Source of the DNA: Butyriboletus loyo
Lineage: Eukaryota > Basidiomycota > Agaricomycetes > Boletales > Boletaceae
DNA length: 54,765 nucleotides
Assembly: GCA_038093515.1 (NCBI GenBank)
Contig: JBBPSI010000167.1
Location: forward strand, 1-54,765
Direction: 5' to 3'
Positions within the stretch are counted from its first letter, which is position 1. Every line of letters starts with the position of its first letter. Below the pieces are notes generated by a model. It did no database searches and had not been told where the DNA came from. It saw nothing but the letters and a program-made list of their open reading frames with translations. Made by a program: the position numbers and the translations under genes. Below are positions 32,932 through 46,169 of the stretch, piece by piece.

Positions 32932-35480
32932 TCACGTGAAAGAAGCGAATGGTTCTTGCCCATGCCCGGGAGCATAAGTGTACTCATTCGCAGGCGGTGC
33001 ATACCTCGATATGTTGCTGTGTGGTAGACCAACGGTACTCGGCGCCGCTTGGAAGGTTCCTTCAGGCGAGTACTGCAACTGGCTGGATTGTTGTCGCCGG
33101 TACGAGGAATCCGATTGCACAGATCCGGGCCCAGGGACGAAAGGTGGTTCTCCAGAGTGCGAAAATCCAGGCTGGGGTGTGAAACTACCACCAGTTGGGT
33201 AGTGCTGTTGCTGAAGTACCGGCTGTACGGAAGATGCCCGACCCTCAGAGGGAGGTGTGCCGTACGGACTTTGTGACTCGAGATGGTTCTGAACGTAAAT
33301 GTGAGCAAGGGGCTCTTGAGCTTCTATACTACCACGGCGAGCTGCTACGATCTCATCGTTTTCTGGGACCTGCGAAAGCTTGGGTGGGGGGTGCGTGAGG
33401 AATGATAGAAGGACACAGGCGAGAGATAGCTTACAGAACTATACTCGTAGATACCTTCGCTCCGCAGTCCAGACGGCGTGGGCTCTTTGATCTGTCGAAT
33501 GTGGGGGCTCGTTCCCGGCGAGGCAGTGGAGGCAGGAGAAACATATCCCCCGATCGCCGCCTCGGACGGGTGCTCTTGCCTTGCAAGTTTGTCCCTGTAT
33601 GCGAGAGCGGCGGCCGTATTCAAGTGTGCCTCGTTGAGACAACCCTGACTTGATCGACTTGTCACGTTAAGCCCGGATAGACGCACTTCCAGATAACTCC
33701 CAGACGCACTATCGCCATTCGTACGTCAGGGTCACCGCTACAAGGAACACGTCCCAGTGCTCACCAAGAACCACGCCTAGTGGGTGCATCGCACCCCATG
33801 TGATCGACCGCCACACAACTGCTCACATCGGAGAACATGGCGCTTGACTCGCTTCCAGATATGCTTGCGACAGAGCCGAATCTCGACAAACCACTGTAGC
33901 TGCCCGAGTCCTCCGTATCCTGGTCCGTCTCACGCGCTCTGGGGAATGACCAGCGTTGCAATTGGGCAATCTCAGGGGATTGCAAGGGTACAGGTGGTGA
34001 TTCAGCTTCCCGAGGAGTAGGAGACCCGTTCGAAGATGACGCTGATGAAGGGTCGCCAAACTGGAAACCTGGGGTTGGAAGAGGGCCGGGAATTGGGGAA
34101 GATACTGTACGAGACGTGATGGCGTAGGGACGGTTGTCGGAGAACCTGCGCGAGGGAGAGGGTTGTGATTGAAGAGGACCGCTTTCGGGGACAGAAGAAC
34201 AGGGTGTTCGGAGAGAAGCAAAGACGTGCGGTTCTGACGCACGGTGAGGAAGGGTGGGTCGAGGGTGTGGATATCCGTGAGTGCTGGTCCGGAGAGGTCC
34301 AATGCCCGGTACCATAGCAGGCGGACGCGTCAAGTTGGCCGGGATAGAGCCAGGAGGTGAAAGTGGAGACTTGGGCAGATACAACGCTTCGTTTTTTTCC
34401 TTGGCGATGCGAGCGAATGGATGATGCATCAGACGGAAGAAGTTGACGTCCATAGAGTTACGTCGGTCAGGATAATGGACCGGTGGTTGTGCCATGTTTG
34501 GTCCCGCGAGCGGCTGTGAGGGCATGACAGCCGGCAAAGAGCCGCGTCGCGTGTTGTACGAGTGAGGATCCTGACCGTTGGAATCGAGCATGAGCGGTCG
34601 GACGTGAGGTGGAACATCGACAGGAATGCCTGGCCAGACCAGGGACGGTGACTGGGGTAGGAGGGAAGGGGAGTCAGGGATCTCGAGCACGGGGCTAGCA
34701 GACAGCTTCATAGGCGGTGGACACGACGAGACGTCGTCTTCCGCATGACGTGTAAGCTTTTCCGTAGCCGTTGACGAGATCAAAGAGTCGTTTGGTGAAG
34801 CGTCTCGAGATGGGGGTGACTTTTTCACAGACGGGGACTCAGGTTTCTCTTGATCGACGGCTGTGGAAACGCGTTTACGAAGTGCTTTGTCCTTGGCACG
34901 CCTAGATGTGGGTCGTCAGAGCAGCAGCAGGGTCAGACGATGAAAAGTACCTGTTTTGGAACCAGACCTGAGGAGGGTGCGATGCGAAGGGGTGAGCACG
35001 CGTCCGCTGGGAAAGGACGGAGGGGGGACGTACCTGAACGGCGCGAGGGGACATTTCGAGCTCGGCGGCGAGTTTTTTGCGAAGGACGGCGTTGGGCTTG
35101 GTGTCTTTGCGGAAGACGTCTTCGAGGACCTTGAGCTGGTGTCGGGAGGTCCTCTTTCGGTGTTTTACTTCGTTGGGGATGTAGGGGAAGAAGGTTCTGA
35201 AATCGACAGACGTGGGGTCGACTCCAGGTGGCATCAAGGAAGGAATGCAAGTACTCGGGTACCTTGGGTGGGGGAGAACGTTTGGGTCCATCTGGGGGAG
35301 GGCGGCGTCGGTGTTGATAGCGTCGGCGGGGGAGGGAGGGATGTGGATAGGGTATAAGGAGTGGGATGTGTGTGACGGAAAGGAGGGAGGGGTGGGCGGC
35401 TTGGCAGACATCCCAGGGTCCAACTTATACTCCATGTTTACGAGGTCCGTAAGATAAACGGACAACCGACCTTTGTCCAT
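32932..35480 (-). CDS. Homeodomain transcription factor
   Basis: Minus-strand exons 35480-35034, 34967-34951 (17 nt), 34901-33765, 33708-33435 and 33369-32932 give 770 aa. The homeodomain spans about residues 104-163. It begins HRKRTSRHQLKVLEDVF, continues KPNAVLRKKLAAELEMSPRA, and, once two introns inside helix 3 are removed, gives VWFQNRRAKDKALRKR. Residues W, F, N and R of the recognition helix are all present. The rest is long, proline/serine/glutamine-rich and disordered, as in basidiomycete developmental homeodomain regulators such as Schizophyllum Hom1/Hom2; I cannot assign it to either. It is a DNA-binding nuclear regulator. It is not a mating-type pair, since no partner HD gene sits beside it. 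The start could also be the internal Met at residue 16. The 2.2-kb upstream gap fits a heavily regulated gene. Confidence 0.85.
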
Positions 35481-37652
35481 TCACACAGACGTCTGACTTG
35501 AACCCTGACTTCACGCGAGAGGGGGACGATCTGCCACGTCCGAATTTTTCGTCAGCGTCGGTGTGAGCGTCTGCGAGGTGGGACACAACCAAATTTCTCC
35601 AGCGCCGTTCATTTTATTCGATCGAGGTCGTCCTCGCGATGCTCCTCGCACTCGAGGCTGATCGACCCCTCGTATGGGCTCGTGGATGATCCCATGCGTG
35701 GCCAGCGATCACCACACCCATACGCTCCTCCTTCGGGACATCCTTGCCCCTTCCTCAGAGCTTCTGCAGTGCTCATTCATTTCGAATTCATCACCACCGC
35801 GACCAACATCCCCGGAACGTGCCCGTGGATCTCCTTACGAGACTCTCAGCGAACAAAAAAAATAATACTCGGCGCGTGCACAACCATTCATCATATCCAA
35901 CACCGTCTCCCTCGTCTCCCTCTGGGCCCCGTCCTTCCTCGGAATTATCCCCCTTCAACCTACACGTGCAGCGAGCACCTCCCCTCCGAGTACTCATCAT
36001 CAGCGCGCGCTTCCGACCTGAGGCCCTGCGGTCTTTTGGAGAATCCAAATCACCGAATGGAGATCAACGCACCGTCGTCGCCAACACCGCAATCTCAGAC
36101 TCCCTCGGCGCGGTAAGTGCCAGGCACGGACGCCCTCCGCAGTTGTCGCCTCGGTTCGGTTTGTTTTAGACATTGCGTTCACAGCCCTCGTGACCCCTTT
36201 TTGTTTACGAACTCGAGACCCCCACTCACTCCCATCGGGGCCAATTGCTTCAACTCTCCTTGTCGCCCATTTTTCAGATCTCAGCTGCGGGCACCTCGAA
36301 TTCTTGCACCGCATGGACTTGGAGCTTCTACCGGGGAGAGCCGTGCACGTCCCTCTCTTTCGGAGTTCTTTTTCTGTTACATTCTCTGCTTCCATCAGGG
36401 GCGCCATGTAATGATGGGACAGCTATAAAAAAAAAAGGACGCCAAGGCCCAAGCCTCGAGCCCTGGTCCTGTCTGAGTCGCCGATACATCATCAGTCACG
36501 TACACCCGACTTCCACCCATCATCTCAGTCCCCATCCCATGATCAATTGACGATCCATCCACGGAGAATCGTCCACCCTCTCAATCCCGCGGCCGCGGCA
36601 TGGTCCCCTCACTCTCTGTCCATTGCAGTAACCTCCGTTCCCTAACCGTTTAGGCTTCAAAGCTTCATTTCCATATCCATTTCGATGTCTTTCATTCCCC
36701 TCCATTTTTCTTGTTCGGTTCGCCAGGCTTCCCATCACCTCGGCGGTACGCCCATCCGACCAATTGCCTTTCTCGTCCGTCGTCCCTTGATGTCGTGCGG
36801 CGATGGGCTACTTTTAGCGCGCGCGTTCTTTTGTTGATCACCGCGTCACGGCAACGCTTTGGCAACCAACATCCTTGTCGCTTCCCGCGACGCCAACACC
36901 TTGCCTCACGCCCTGTGACGTGTTCCAAGAGCGTGGTGTTACCGGACCTCTGGTAAGTTTTTCACGTCTAGTGTCTCTCATCCCCACACACACAAGCCAA
37001 TAAAAAAAAGGAATGGTAGCATATTCACGCATAAAAGGCGAGGAGGATGACGAGACATAGTAGCAACTTTGCTAATAATAATCGCGATCGTGATTTATCG
37101 ATACCATGATGGTGCATCAAACACAAAACCCTTGGTACCACAAGAAGTTTCAGAAACAGGCGTGAAAAAAAAATGCAATGAGACGTTTGAATGAGATTTC
37201 GGGGCAGGCCAGAATGTAAAGAAAAAAGAAGACCGGTGGTAGTCCTCGGAAAGATATTCAATAGAAATGCGGGTCATGTGCAATACGTACTGTGTGGATA
37301 GTTTATGATAGTCGGTTGAATGATTGTGGATAACGAGTCATAGATGCCAATGAGGTTTGAATGGGGCGGTGCATAATGTGGGGTGAGGAGGGAAAAAGGT
37401 GACCGGGCGAAAGAAGTGGCAGGAAGTGGCAGAGGAATCTTAAGCAAAAAATATCGTCCCTAGAATATAATGTTATAGTAGCCAACAATGTCCCAAGAAC
37501 GTACAGTCGCAGAAGAAAACGACAAATCTTTGCTTCCGCAATATCCAAGATCAGGGGTTTCTTCCTTTTCTGTTTCGGTGTTTTAGCATGATGGTAGGGT
37601 CGCCCCGTCGTGGGAGTAGGGGTAACGAGGGGAATTTCAAGATGACTCAATG
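35481..37652. other. Long upstream region of the homeodomain gene
   Basis: This 2.2-kb gap separates the homeodomain gene start from the stop of the Wee1 gene, both on the minus strand. It is pyrimidine-rich on the plus strand. Several overlapping open frames (35,682-36,550) look like compositional artefacts. One short spliced candidate is listed separately. No RNA gene was recognised. It likely contains promoter and long 5' leader sequence of the homeodomain gene and the 3' UTR of Wee1. Confidence 0.4.
36057..36428 (+). CDS. Possible small spliced ORF (hypothetical)
   Basis: An ATG at 36,057 opens a frame that reaches a good donor (ggtaagtg at 36,113). An acceptor (tttttcag, ending 36,277) rejoins it in phase to an open stretch ending at TAA 36,428, giving 68 aa with SQLRAPRILAPHGLGAS in exon 2. 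I recognise no family. The intron would be 165 nt, longer than neighbours, and the second exon ends in unconvincing hydrophobic sequence. It may equally be an antisense or upstream transcript of the homeodomain locus. Confidence 0.2.
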
Positions 37653-40600
37653 TCATGGACCAAGATCCATCGCGGCATCGTCATAACGCGCGACCGTGGC
37701 CCTATGTCCGAGGATTTCATCCAAGAAGGTATCCGGGACGCTAGCCAATGGTGACGCTACGAACAGAGAAGACCTTGTCGCCTTGGCCTCTGAATATATT
37801 CGCTCCATCGCCAAACGTACCCTGCGGACAGTGGGGTGGGAATGCACCGTCTGAATGTCGATACGCTCGGCCGGGTCGGTCATCATCATGCTCTTTATCA
37901 GGTCAAACAGTTCTGGGCTACCGTCCAAGTCCACTTGACTGAAATCCTCTTGTCTCAAGCGGTGCCACCCATCTCCCCTACAAATGGTAACGTCAGCTCA
38001 CCGAACATTTGCCGAGTTGAGGTCAGAAGGCGTTTCACTTACTGATCAGGCACGACTATGTTTGTCGCTGTTTCGAGCATTGTCATGCCTAGACTGGAGA
38101 TAAAGATATGCTGAATGAAGCGCATCGATACGTACGCAAACATACCTGAAGATGTCGGCAGCCTTGCCGTACGTCCCTTGTAGAACTTCCCGAGCCAAGT
38201 ACACTTTATCACCTTCGCGTTCGAACCCTCCCAGCGAGACACCCAATGGGCTCCCACCATTAGCGCGAGGCCACAACGACGCCATTCCAAAATCACCAAT
38301 CTTGAAGCGACCTTCTTTTGTCAAAAAGATGTTCGCCGGCTTGAGATCGAGGTGGATGACACCTGACTCATGGATGAACCGAAGACCCTGCCGAACATAA
38401 ATAAGATGAGTAACATGGCACTACAAACTAAACCGTATCTGGCAGAGCAAATAATTTTTTTGCCACTCACGTTACTCAAGTCGGCCAATACTTTCCAAAC
38501 CCTGGCTTCGTCCAGTCGCGGAAATACCTTGCCATACTCCCACAGGAAGCGCGCAAAGTTTCCCAGCTCACAGAGCTCGGTACGAATGAATAGTGCCTCG
38601 TCCTCTTCCCAGCTATCAATATATGCGAGAACATTAGGATGATGACCACCTTCTGCGGCCGCAGCTCGGCAGAGGTGTTGCAAGACGTCGACCTCTTCGC
38701 GCAGACGCAGTCTACCAGGGTAAGAATAAACCGCGCGGACATTAAAGATAAAAATGCGAACTCATACCGGTGCCTGGGTCCTTCAAACGGTTTAGACCGT
38801 TTGACAGCCCATAAATTGTCCGCAGACGGTCCATTCTTGGACCGAACCTTGAGGACTTTACCGAATTCACCACTACCGATTTGATCAATCTCCACAAATT
38901 CCTTGTTGAAACGACCCAGCCTGTCGTTCACCGCGGGTCTGACATGCTGGAGGGATGGAACAGGAAGCCATTGTGAAGCCGGACCAGGCACTTGACGACG
39001 TGCGAGCGTTGGCGAATTCAATGTGATCACAGAACTATTTGACGAGGATCGAGAGTCGGGTTTCTCCGAAGGTATATGAAGCTGAGTCGTCGCAGTAGCG
39101 GATATATGCATCGGAACGCGCGGAAGAATGGGCCAGTCTAATTGTATTACGTGCGCGTCAAAATCCAGCTTGTAGATCTGAATAAAACGAGATGAAGATT
39201 ACCTTTGCTATGCCGCGTTGGAGTTGTAAGCGAGGTGTCGCTTCCATTTGAGAAGGCTCCACTGCTGCTCCGACGCATTAGCCAGCGTGTCCGCTCGACA
39301 GGGCCAGCAGGTCCACACGGCACAGGTGGGCGTCCAAGCCCAAGACCATCGTACTTGTTCGCTTCTTTCCTCGTACTTGGGCTGTTCTCCTCGTCCTCAT
39401 CCTCATCGGACCCTTGTAGATCCACTCCCTTCTTAGTGCTGAGAAGAGGGAATGCCGCGGGTAAGCTCTTACGGGGCCCGTTCTTTATTTTACCAGCGGG
39501 CGCCGTTCCAAGGTCCACCCCTCCAAAGTTGAACCCAACTTTGGCAGCGACGGCACTCTGCCAAGGCCTATTTCCTCCGAGATATGCATTTTTGAGCTTC
39601 TTTACTGGCGTACCAGGTGGCTTCTTTGATTCCTCGGCCGAAGGTTTGCCACCAGATGCCAGTGTCCGAAGGATAAATGCGTCGACGTCCACTCTATCAT
39701 CCGCTCGGAAGTCGTCGTCTGAACCACTAATAACAAATGCCGCCGGCCAGCCGGAATTAGGACCGGGGATGCCCGGTGTAATCAGATCATCCCCGATATC
39801 TGAATTCAAAGAAGACGCCGATGTCGAAGTATGTGGCATGGCCGAGAGTGAAGTGCCTGCACTGTGCGACGCATCCTCGTCATCACTGAAGGAAACGCCT
39901 GAATCGCGAGGTTTATATTTCAATGGAAGCATCTTCTTGCCCTCTGTTGATCTGGGGGACGGAGTACCCTCGGTCACGCTGAACACGAATGACGTCTCGG
40001 GTGGACCGCACGGCTCGAAGAACATGTCGTCCTCGTCATCTGCGACGTCGTGGCTCCCATGAGGTAATGAAACGGGGGATGAACCCGGCGATGGTATATT
40101 TAAGGTAGAACGCCATGGAAACGTAGCGACCGCCTCACTGCAAGATCCTGCGTAACTATGCCTGTTGGACACCAACGTATGTGCACTGATGCGAAGTTTC
40201 GCTGGTGATGCTGTAGCGTTCGATGCTGTACGCAAACGGGTCTTGGTCGTAGTTTGAGGGATAGATGGTCCAAAGAAGAGAGAAGCGGAACTGGTGCTCG
40301 GAAGACGCGTTATAGATGGACGAGGAGCAGTGTCGGGTGCGTTTGTCTGTAAGAAGGGATGTGGACCACTACTACCAGTAAGCCGTCTGCGGGGCATTGG
40401 AGAGTCGCTCGCTGACGTGGGAGGAATAATGGATATCCGATGCCGATTGACTGACGGAAATGCGACTGGTGGTGACTTTAACGGACGTCTATGCTTAGGA
40501 CTTGATGTGTCAGGCTATAGATGAGCCAAAAGGTTTTAGTACAACAGACGTTTAATGAAAGAGTAAAACGTACTTGAGATGAAGCAGAGGGTGATGGTGT

Positions 40601-41653
40601 TTGATTTACGCTCTCGAGCAACTCGAGAGATACGGGTCTCGAGCGAGCCCGTCTCTTCAAAATGTGGCCCCCAGGTGATATCGCCTCGGCGACCTCGTCG
40701 AGGGTATTGCCTTTCTGTGGGACGGCTTTGACTGTCAAGGGCTTTCTGGGACTGCGCAACTGTTTCTTCGACCGCCGCGACAGAAGAGGAAGCTTGTTCG
40801 AGAAAGGCTTCTTTACTGCCATGTCCCTTTGTTCCTCTTTCTCGCATGCCGAGTCATCGTCCTCTATGACGCCCCAGTCCTCATCTGAGTTTTCCATATC
40901 GCGAATGCGTAGTCGTTTCATCGTCTCCGCTTGTCCCTTCAGGTAGGCCTCCGTTTCAGCCTTTGATTGCGGAGTACTAATGCCAAACCGAAGGGCAGGA
41001 AGGGGAGCGAGACGATGAAATGCGACTCCAGAAGTAGGATCTGCCTTTGCGGCAGAGATGGACAAAGGAGTAGAAACTGACTGCCGTAGTGGGGTTGAGA
41101 AGCCTCCCGATTGCGCCGACGATTTACGTTTCGTGCCAACTGCAGCGTAAGCGACTGCTGAGGCCAATGGGACTTCGGCCTGGGCATTGAGCTGCCTAGA
41201 CTTGAGCACAGATCGAGTCATGGAACGAAGTTCCTCTTTGACAGGCGTTCGGAGAGGCTGTGAGGTTGGGGCTGGGAAGAATGGGGATGTGGAGGGAGAA
41301 AGAAAGATGCTACCCTCGTCATCATCATCGATTGGTACAGGTTGTTTATGTACGCGGTGAGAGTATAGGCGGTGCACTGGGGGAGGAGACTTGAAGGGAG
41401 ACTGGAGGAAGATGTCGTCCTGCTCTGGGTCGTCGACTGGTGGTGCGAAGACCGGCTTTCGTCGGAGCGGGGACGGGGTCAACATGGGTGAGTCGTAGGA
41501 GGGAGCAGAGCTTGGATCAGCAGAAAAGCGAGGCGGGGTTGAATAGTGGGCTGCGCGGCAGCTGGGGGATATCGGAGTCATGTTGCGACCACGTGTAGTT
41601 CCAGATACAGATATGTACTGCGGTGGAGGGGAAGACAGGATAGCTGCAGACAT
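37653..41653 (-). CDS. wee1: Wee1-type cell-cycle kinase
   Basis: Minus-strand exons 41653-40574, 40514-39203, 39137-38768, 38711-38471, 38387-38146, 38093-38043 and 37977-37653 give 1,206 aa, all phases consistent. The first ~800 residues are low-complexity and Ser/Pro-rich with many S/TP sites (for example SPMLTPSPLRRKP). The kinase domain (~875-1175) has IGSGEFGKV, AVKRSKPFEGPRHR, EEVDVLQHLCRA, HPNVLAYIDSWEE, the catalytic loop HLDLKPANIF, the metal motif DFGMASLWPR and the C-lobe TMLETATNIVVP then MMMTDPAERI. HLDLKPAN instead of HRD, and the EGPRH-like segment after the VAIK lysine, are hallmarks of the Wee1/Mik1/Swe1 group. Wee1 phosphorylates the conserved N-terminal tyrosine of Cdk1 to hold cells in G2. 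The N-terminal S/TP clusters are expected phosphorylation targets (inference). Confidence 0.92.
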
Positions 41654-42981
41654 CGACGTTTTGAACGTCGTGTACGATGTGGAAAGGGAAATAAGTTAAC
41701 GTGTTCGTCGTCGTGCTCGTCGTTGTGGGGGGACAAAGGGAGGACGGGATGGACAGTGACAAAGGGTGCCGTCGCGTGTTTAAGGCAAAACCAGACAACG
41801 CGTGGGACTTCATCAACAATATCACGTGATCGCGAAAATTGACTCCGTTTCCAATCGTGAATGTCTCCGTCAACGTTACACGAGGCTAGCGAGTCCGCCT
41901 GTATCCGCCTGTCCGCCGCAACTGTCATGACCCTCGTCGCTACACCGACCCTGGTGAGGCTCTGTTGAGAGGTACAATCGCATCGTCAGCCAACAATCTG
42001 TAAGCAGCTTGTTACTTGGTGCAACCAAGCTATTTTGTTCTGGCTTACGTTGCCCTCCTCATGGCAATTAAAGTACTATGATACCCCCGTTGTTGTAAAC
42101 CAACCCACTCCGTCCCAACCTGAACTTTCGCACCGATACAATGGCTTCTTCTCTCTAATGCCACCATTGTTTTGTTCCGCTATCTTTTGTTCCACTAACT
42201 AGTCACATATTGTGCATTGTTCTAGCCACTCCTTTGTTGTACCCCGCAGGCAGGGAGGCTGTACGTACACTCTGGCAAAAATTAAATGCGGCACTTCCCC
42301 TGAATTTTGAAGTCGGCCATGACATAACTCGCGCTCAGAATTTGTCAAGTTGTCAAGGATCGTCTCATTTCTCGGTACCACAAACTCGTATGCATTGACA
42401 AAGCGTCCGAGTCGTACTTGCCGATGGTAGGTGGTACAGCTGCTACTTCATGCTCCTGTGGCCATACGTTTCCTCGGTCCCCCTGGATAGAGTAGACATG
42501 ATTGATCCCCATCAAATAGCTTCTCTGATCTCATATGCAATGTTTCACAAGCTTTCTAGTCGCTCGATACTAGGCTGTTGTGATGCATTTTGCTGTTTAA
42601 CAGTACTGTTCACCATGCTTTGGTGCGACACGCGGTTCCTCGGCGCTCCGTATCATCAAGTGTCTACTGCGACATGAATGCCACCAACGTTGTTCAGCGT
42701 ACTCCGACTTTGCATACCATGACGTGCACGAGGTACCGCGGATAGTTGAAGTTCGAAACTAAAGAAATTGTATCGCACCTTCGTGCAATGCGTTGACTGT
42801 GCATGTCTAGCACAATCTACACTTTGCACGAAGCAAGATGGCGAACTTGACAGGCTGATGGCAATATATATGGTGACCGGAAGCGAACGGAACCTTTAAA
42901 TTCAAGGTCTTGCCCGGTCCGCAGCCGCGGCCTAAACCCATCTCACTACCACAAGCCCAACCTAAACCCATCTCACTAGAC
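41654..42981. other. Intergenic between Wee1 and ALAD genes
   Basis: Divergent promoters of the Wee1 gene (-) and the aminolevulinate dehydratase gene (+) must lie here. A TATA-like atatatatgg sits at about 42,865, roughly 115 bp upstream of the dehydratase ATG. The phrase 'cctaaacccatctcacta' occurs twice, at about 42,931 and 42,961. No gene is supported in the 1.3 kb. Confidence 0.4.
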
Positions 42982-44249
<1,268 letters not shown>

Positions 44250-44440
44250 ACTTGTGATACCGGTACACCAGAAAGGAACAAGAAGTGGCCGCAATAGAGA
44301 TGTCGACTACAAAAGGAAGACACGATAGCACATAGTCATGTACGACGAGTGACAAGAAAATCCTGATAAGATAACCACGTGGTGCCGCCGCCTACGGGAG
44401 ATGTCAACATCGTCCCTTGAATTTGTCCATACTACATACC

Positions 44441-45254
44441 ATGGCGAGCACCACCCAACCTCTGTCAGCCTATTCCCCCGACACTTGCATGTTCTGTCAC
44501 CAATCCCTCCGTATCACAACAGGCACTGATACCGAATCCGATTCAGAATCCGAACACCCACTTGAACGAGGGGAAGCAGCGACCATCATCGACGATGTTG
44601 AGTTGTATTGCGGTCCACCTGGGTCAGGTCCAGGCGGACACCACACCCACTGGACTTGCCTGATCGACCACGTGAAGCAAGCTCGTACTCGCGGCGTGAA
44701 GTCGGTGACGGATGACACATCCACACCTACCACGTTCACGACGTGCGCGGTGTGTAGGCGAAACACGCTCAATTCGTTCGGACGGTTCGTCGTCGATGTC
44801 CGAAACGAAGGTGGTGAAACAAAGGGGTTCGATTTCGGTGCGATTCTCGTGCGTAGCGTCGTCTCTATTTCTTCCTCCCCCCACTCGAGTGTTCGTGGTC
44901 ACGACATGATACTGATTCGAATCGGACATTGATATCCTCGCTAACATCGACGTCGTACGTCAACATTGATCCGAACTTGGTGAACCCCCGGTTGCTTGCG
45001 AACATCCCCACTCTTCTGCGGAACAGGAAGAAGAACTATTCCTAGACTCTCACCCCAACCAAATACACAACCGCGCCTTCCACGATCTTGTCGCAGAAGG
45101 CGATTACACAGGCGCGATCGAACTCATCGCAGAGCACGACGTCGACGTCGACTGTACGTATGGAAGCGACGGCTTGACGGCGTTGCAAAAAGCCATGTTT
45201 AGCGGGGACACGGGCGGAATCCAGTTTTTGAAGAGTTTGGGTGCAACGGCGTAA
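44441..45254 (+). CDS. Small protein, zinc-site N-terminus and ankyrin-like C-terminus
   Basis: Two exons, 44441-44848 and 45027-45254, give 211 aa. The 178-nt intron (gtgcgtag...gaacag) is longer than its neighbours'; no alternative acceptor was found inside it. The N-terminal half has CMFCHQS (~18), YCGPPGSGPGGHHTHWTC (~63) and CAVCRRNT (~103). This C-x2-C ... C ... H-x2-H/W-x-C ... C-x2-C spacing suggests a RING-like zinc site. After the intron, HNRAFHDLVAEGDYTGAIEL, then GSDGLTALQKAMFSGD and IQFLKSLGA match about two ankyrin-type repeats. Such pairings occur in fungal proteins of unknown role; possible E3-ligase activity is inference only. The ATG at 44,441 (ccatggcg) is preferred to upstream non-ATG starts. 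It lies 191 bp downstream of the dehydratase gene. Confidence 0.65.
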
Positions 45255-45459
45255 AGGTATTGCAGGGGTTAGTTCAGGTTTGCATGCGACCCGGACAGTG
45301 GGGTGATCATGGATGATATGTCATGTACTACTATAGGAGCGGTGGCATCGGTCGGGTGTGTTCATCAGGGAATTCGTCTCGGAAATGAAACTGTATCTAT
45401 TGACCACGTCTTTGTGTACGATGTTCACCTCGGCCTGAGCGACAAAAATATACAATGCA

Positions 45460-45544
45460 TCCGACCTGCCTGGCTCGAACAGGCGACCTCAAGATGAATT
45501 TATCCAGTTACAGTCTCGCGCTCTTCCAACTGAGCTAAGGTCGG
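45460..45544 (-). tRNA. tRNA-Tyr (GTA anticodon) with 12-nt intron
   Basis: On the minus strand the acceptor stem CCGACCT pairs with AGGTCGG, with discriminator A. The D-arm is GCTCAGTTGGAAGAGC, and the T-arm is CCTG-TTCGAGC-CAGG. The anticodon stem CGAGA pairs with TCTTG (one G-T) and closes a loop CTGTAA...A with anticodon GTA. A 12-nt intron (ctggataaattc) sits just 3' of position 37, where eukaryotic nuclear tRNA-Tyr introns lie. A and B boxes are intact, so it looks functional. Confidence 0.93.
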
Positions 45545-46164
45545 AACACCTTCAGGCACATGTGACATTCAATCAAGCATTTTCTCCACCCGGGCCGCTC
45601 AGCTCCAAGATCTTGTCGCATATGTATCTAACTTGTCCACGTTTCCATAGCCTCCTTTCCCTGACGTCCCTAGCCCGAAAACCAAATATACCTACACTAG
45701 CATTACCACGAACGGCACTCAATCCCGCTGAGTCTACTGGGCGATCGTCCAAAAACCTCACTGCACATCTGTGAGCCAAGGAAAGGAAGGCAACACCACA
45801 ATGGACAACCCAAAGACGACTTCGAAAGTCCCATGAGATGTTGCGCCAGCAGACTATGCCATCTTCAAGTTTGCGCTCAACAAATTCCCCACAAAAAGAT
45901 TGAGGACGAGGACATAGAGGCGTAGAAACTTTGAGGGACACCGATCGGCGTGCTCCTCACGTATCCCCCTTCCTACAGAGAGGAACGACACGGATCTCTT
46001 AAATCCAATCCTCATCGTCATACATTATTCAGGCTTGCCCGCATTTATCCTCGTGTCGTCGCATGGTCTTCTGGTCATCAATCGCCAGTTGGGTCCAGGC
46101 AGGCGGCAGTTCTTCCTCGGTCCGTGTAGGCCACCTGGTTCAAAGCAGATGAGACCCCTTCTGC
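45545..46164. other. Intergenic between tRNA-Tyr and copia LTR
   Basis: No gene is recognised. This 620-bp stretch is the 5' flank of the tRNA gene; the copia element starts at its far end with the 5-mer actat (46,165-46,169) next to the LTR. Confidence 0.4.
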
Positions 46165-46169
46165 ACTAT

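Noticed and set aside
32932..35480. Mating-type A (HD1/HD2) locus
   Set aside because: Only one homeodomain gene is present, with no divergent HD partner and no mitochondrial intermediate peptidase neighbour.
35682..36550. Several overlapping plus-strand open frames of 100-144 codons
   Set aside because: Pyrimidine-rich region in which more than one frame is open at once; no conserved motif. Only the short spliced candidate was kept, at low confidence.
39205..40062. 285-codon plus-strand open frame
   Set aside because: Antisense of the Ser/Pro-rich exon 2 of the Wee1 gene, which has consistent splice phases and a kinase domain.
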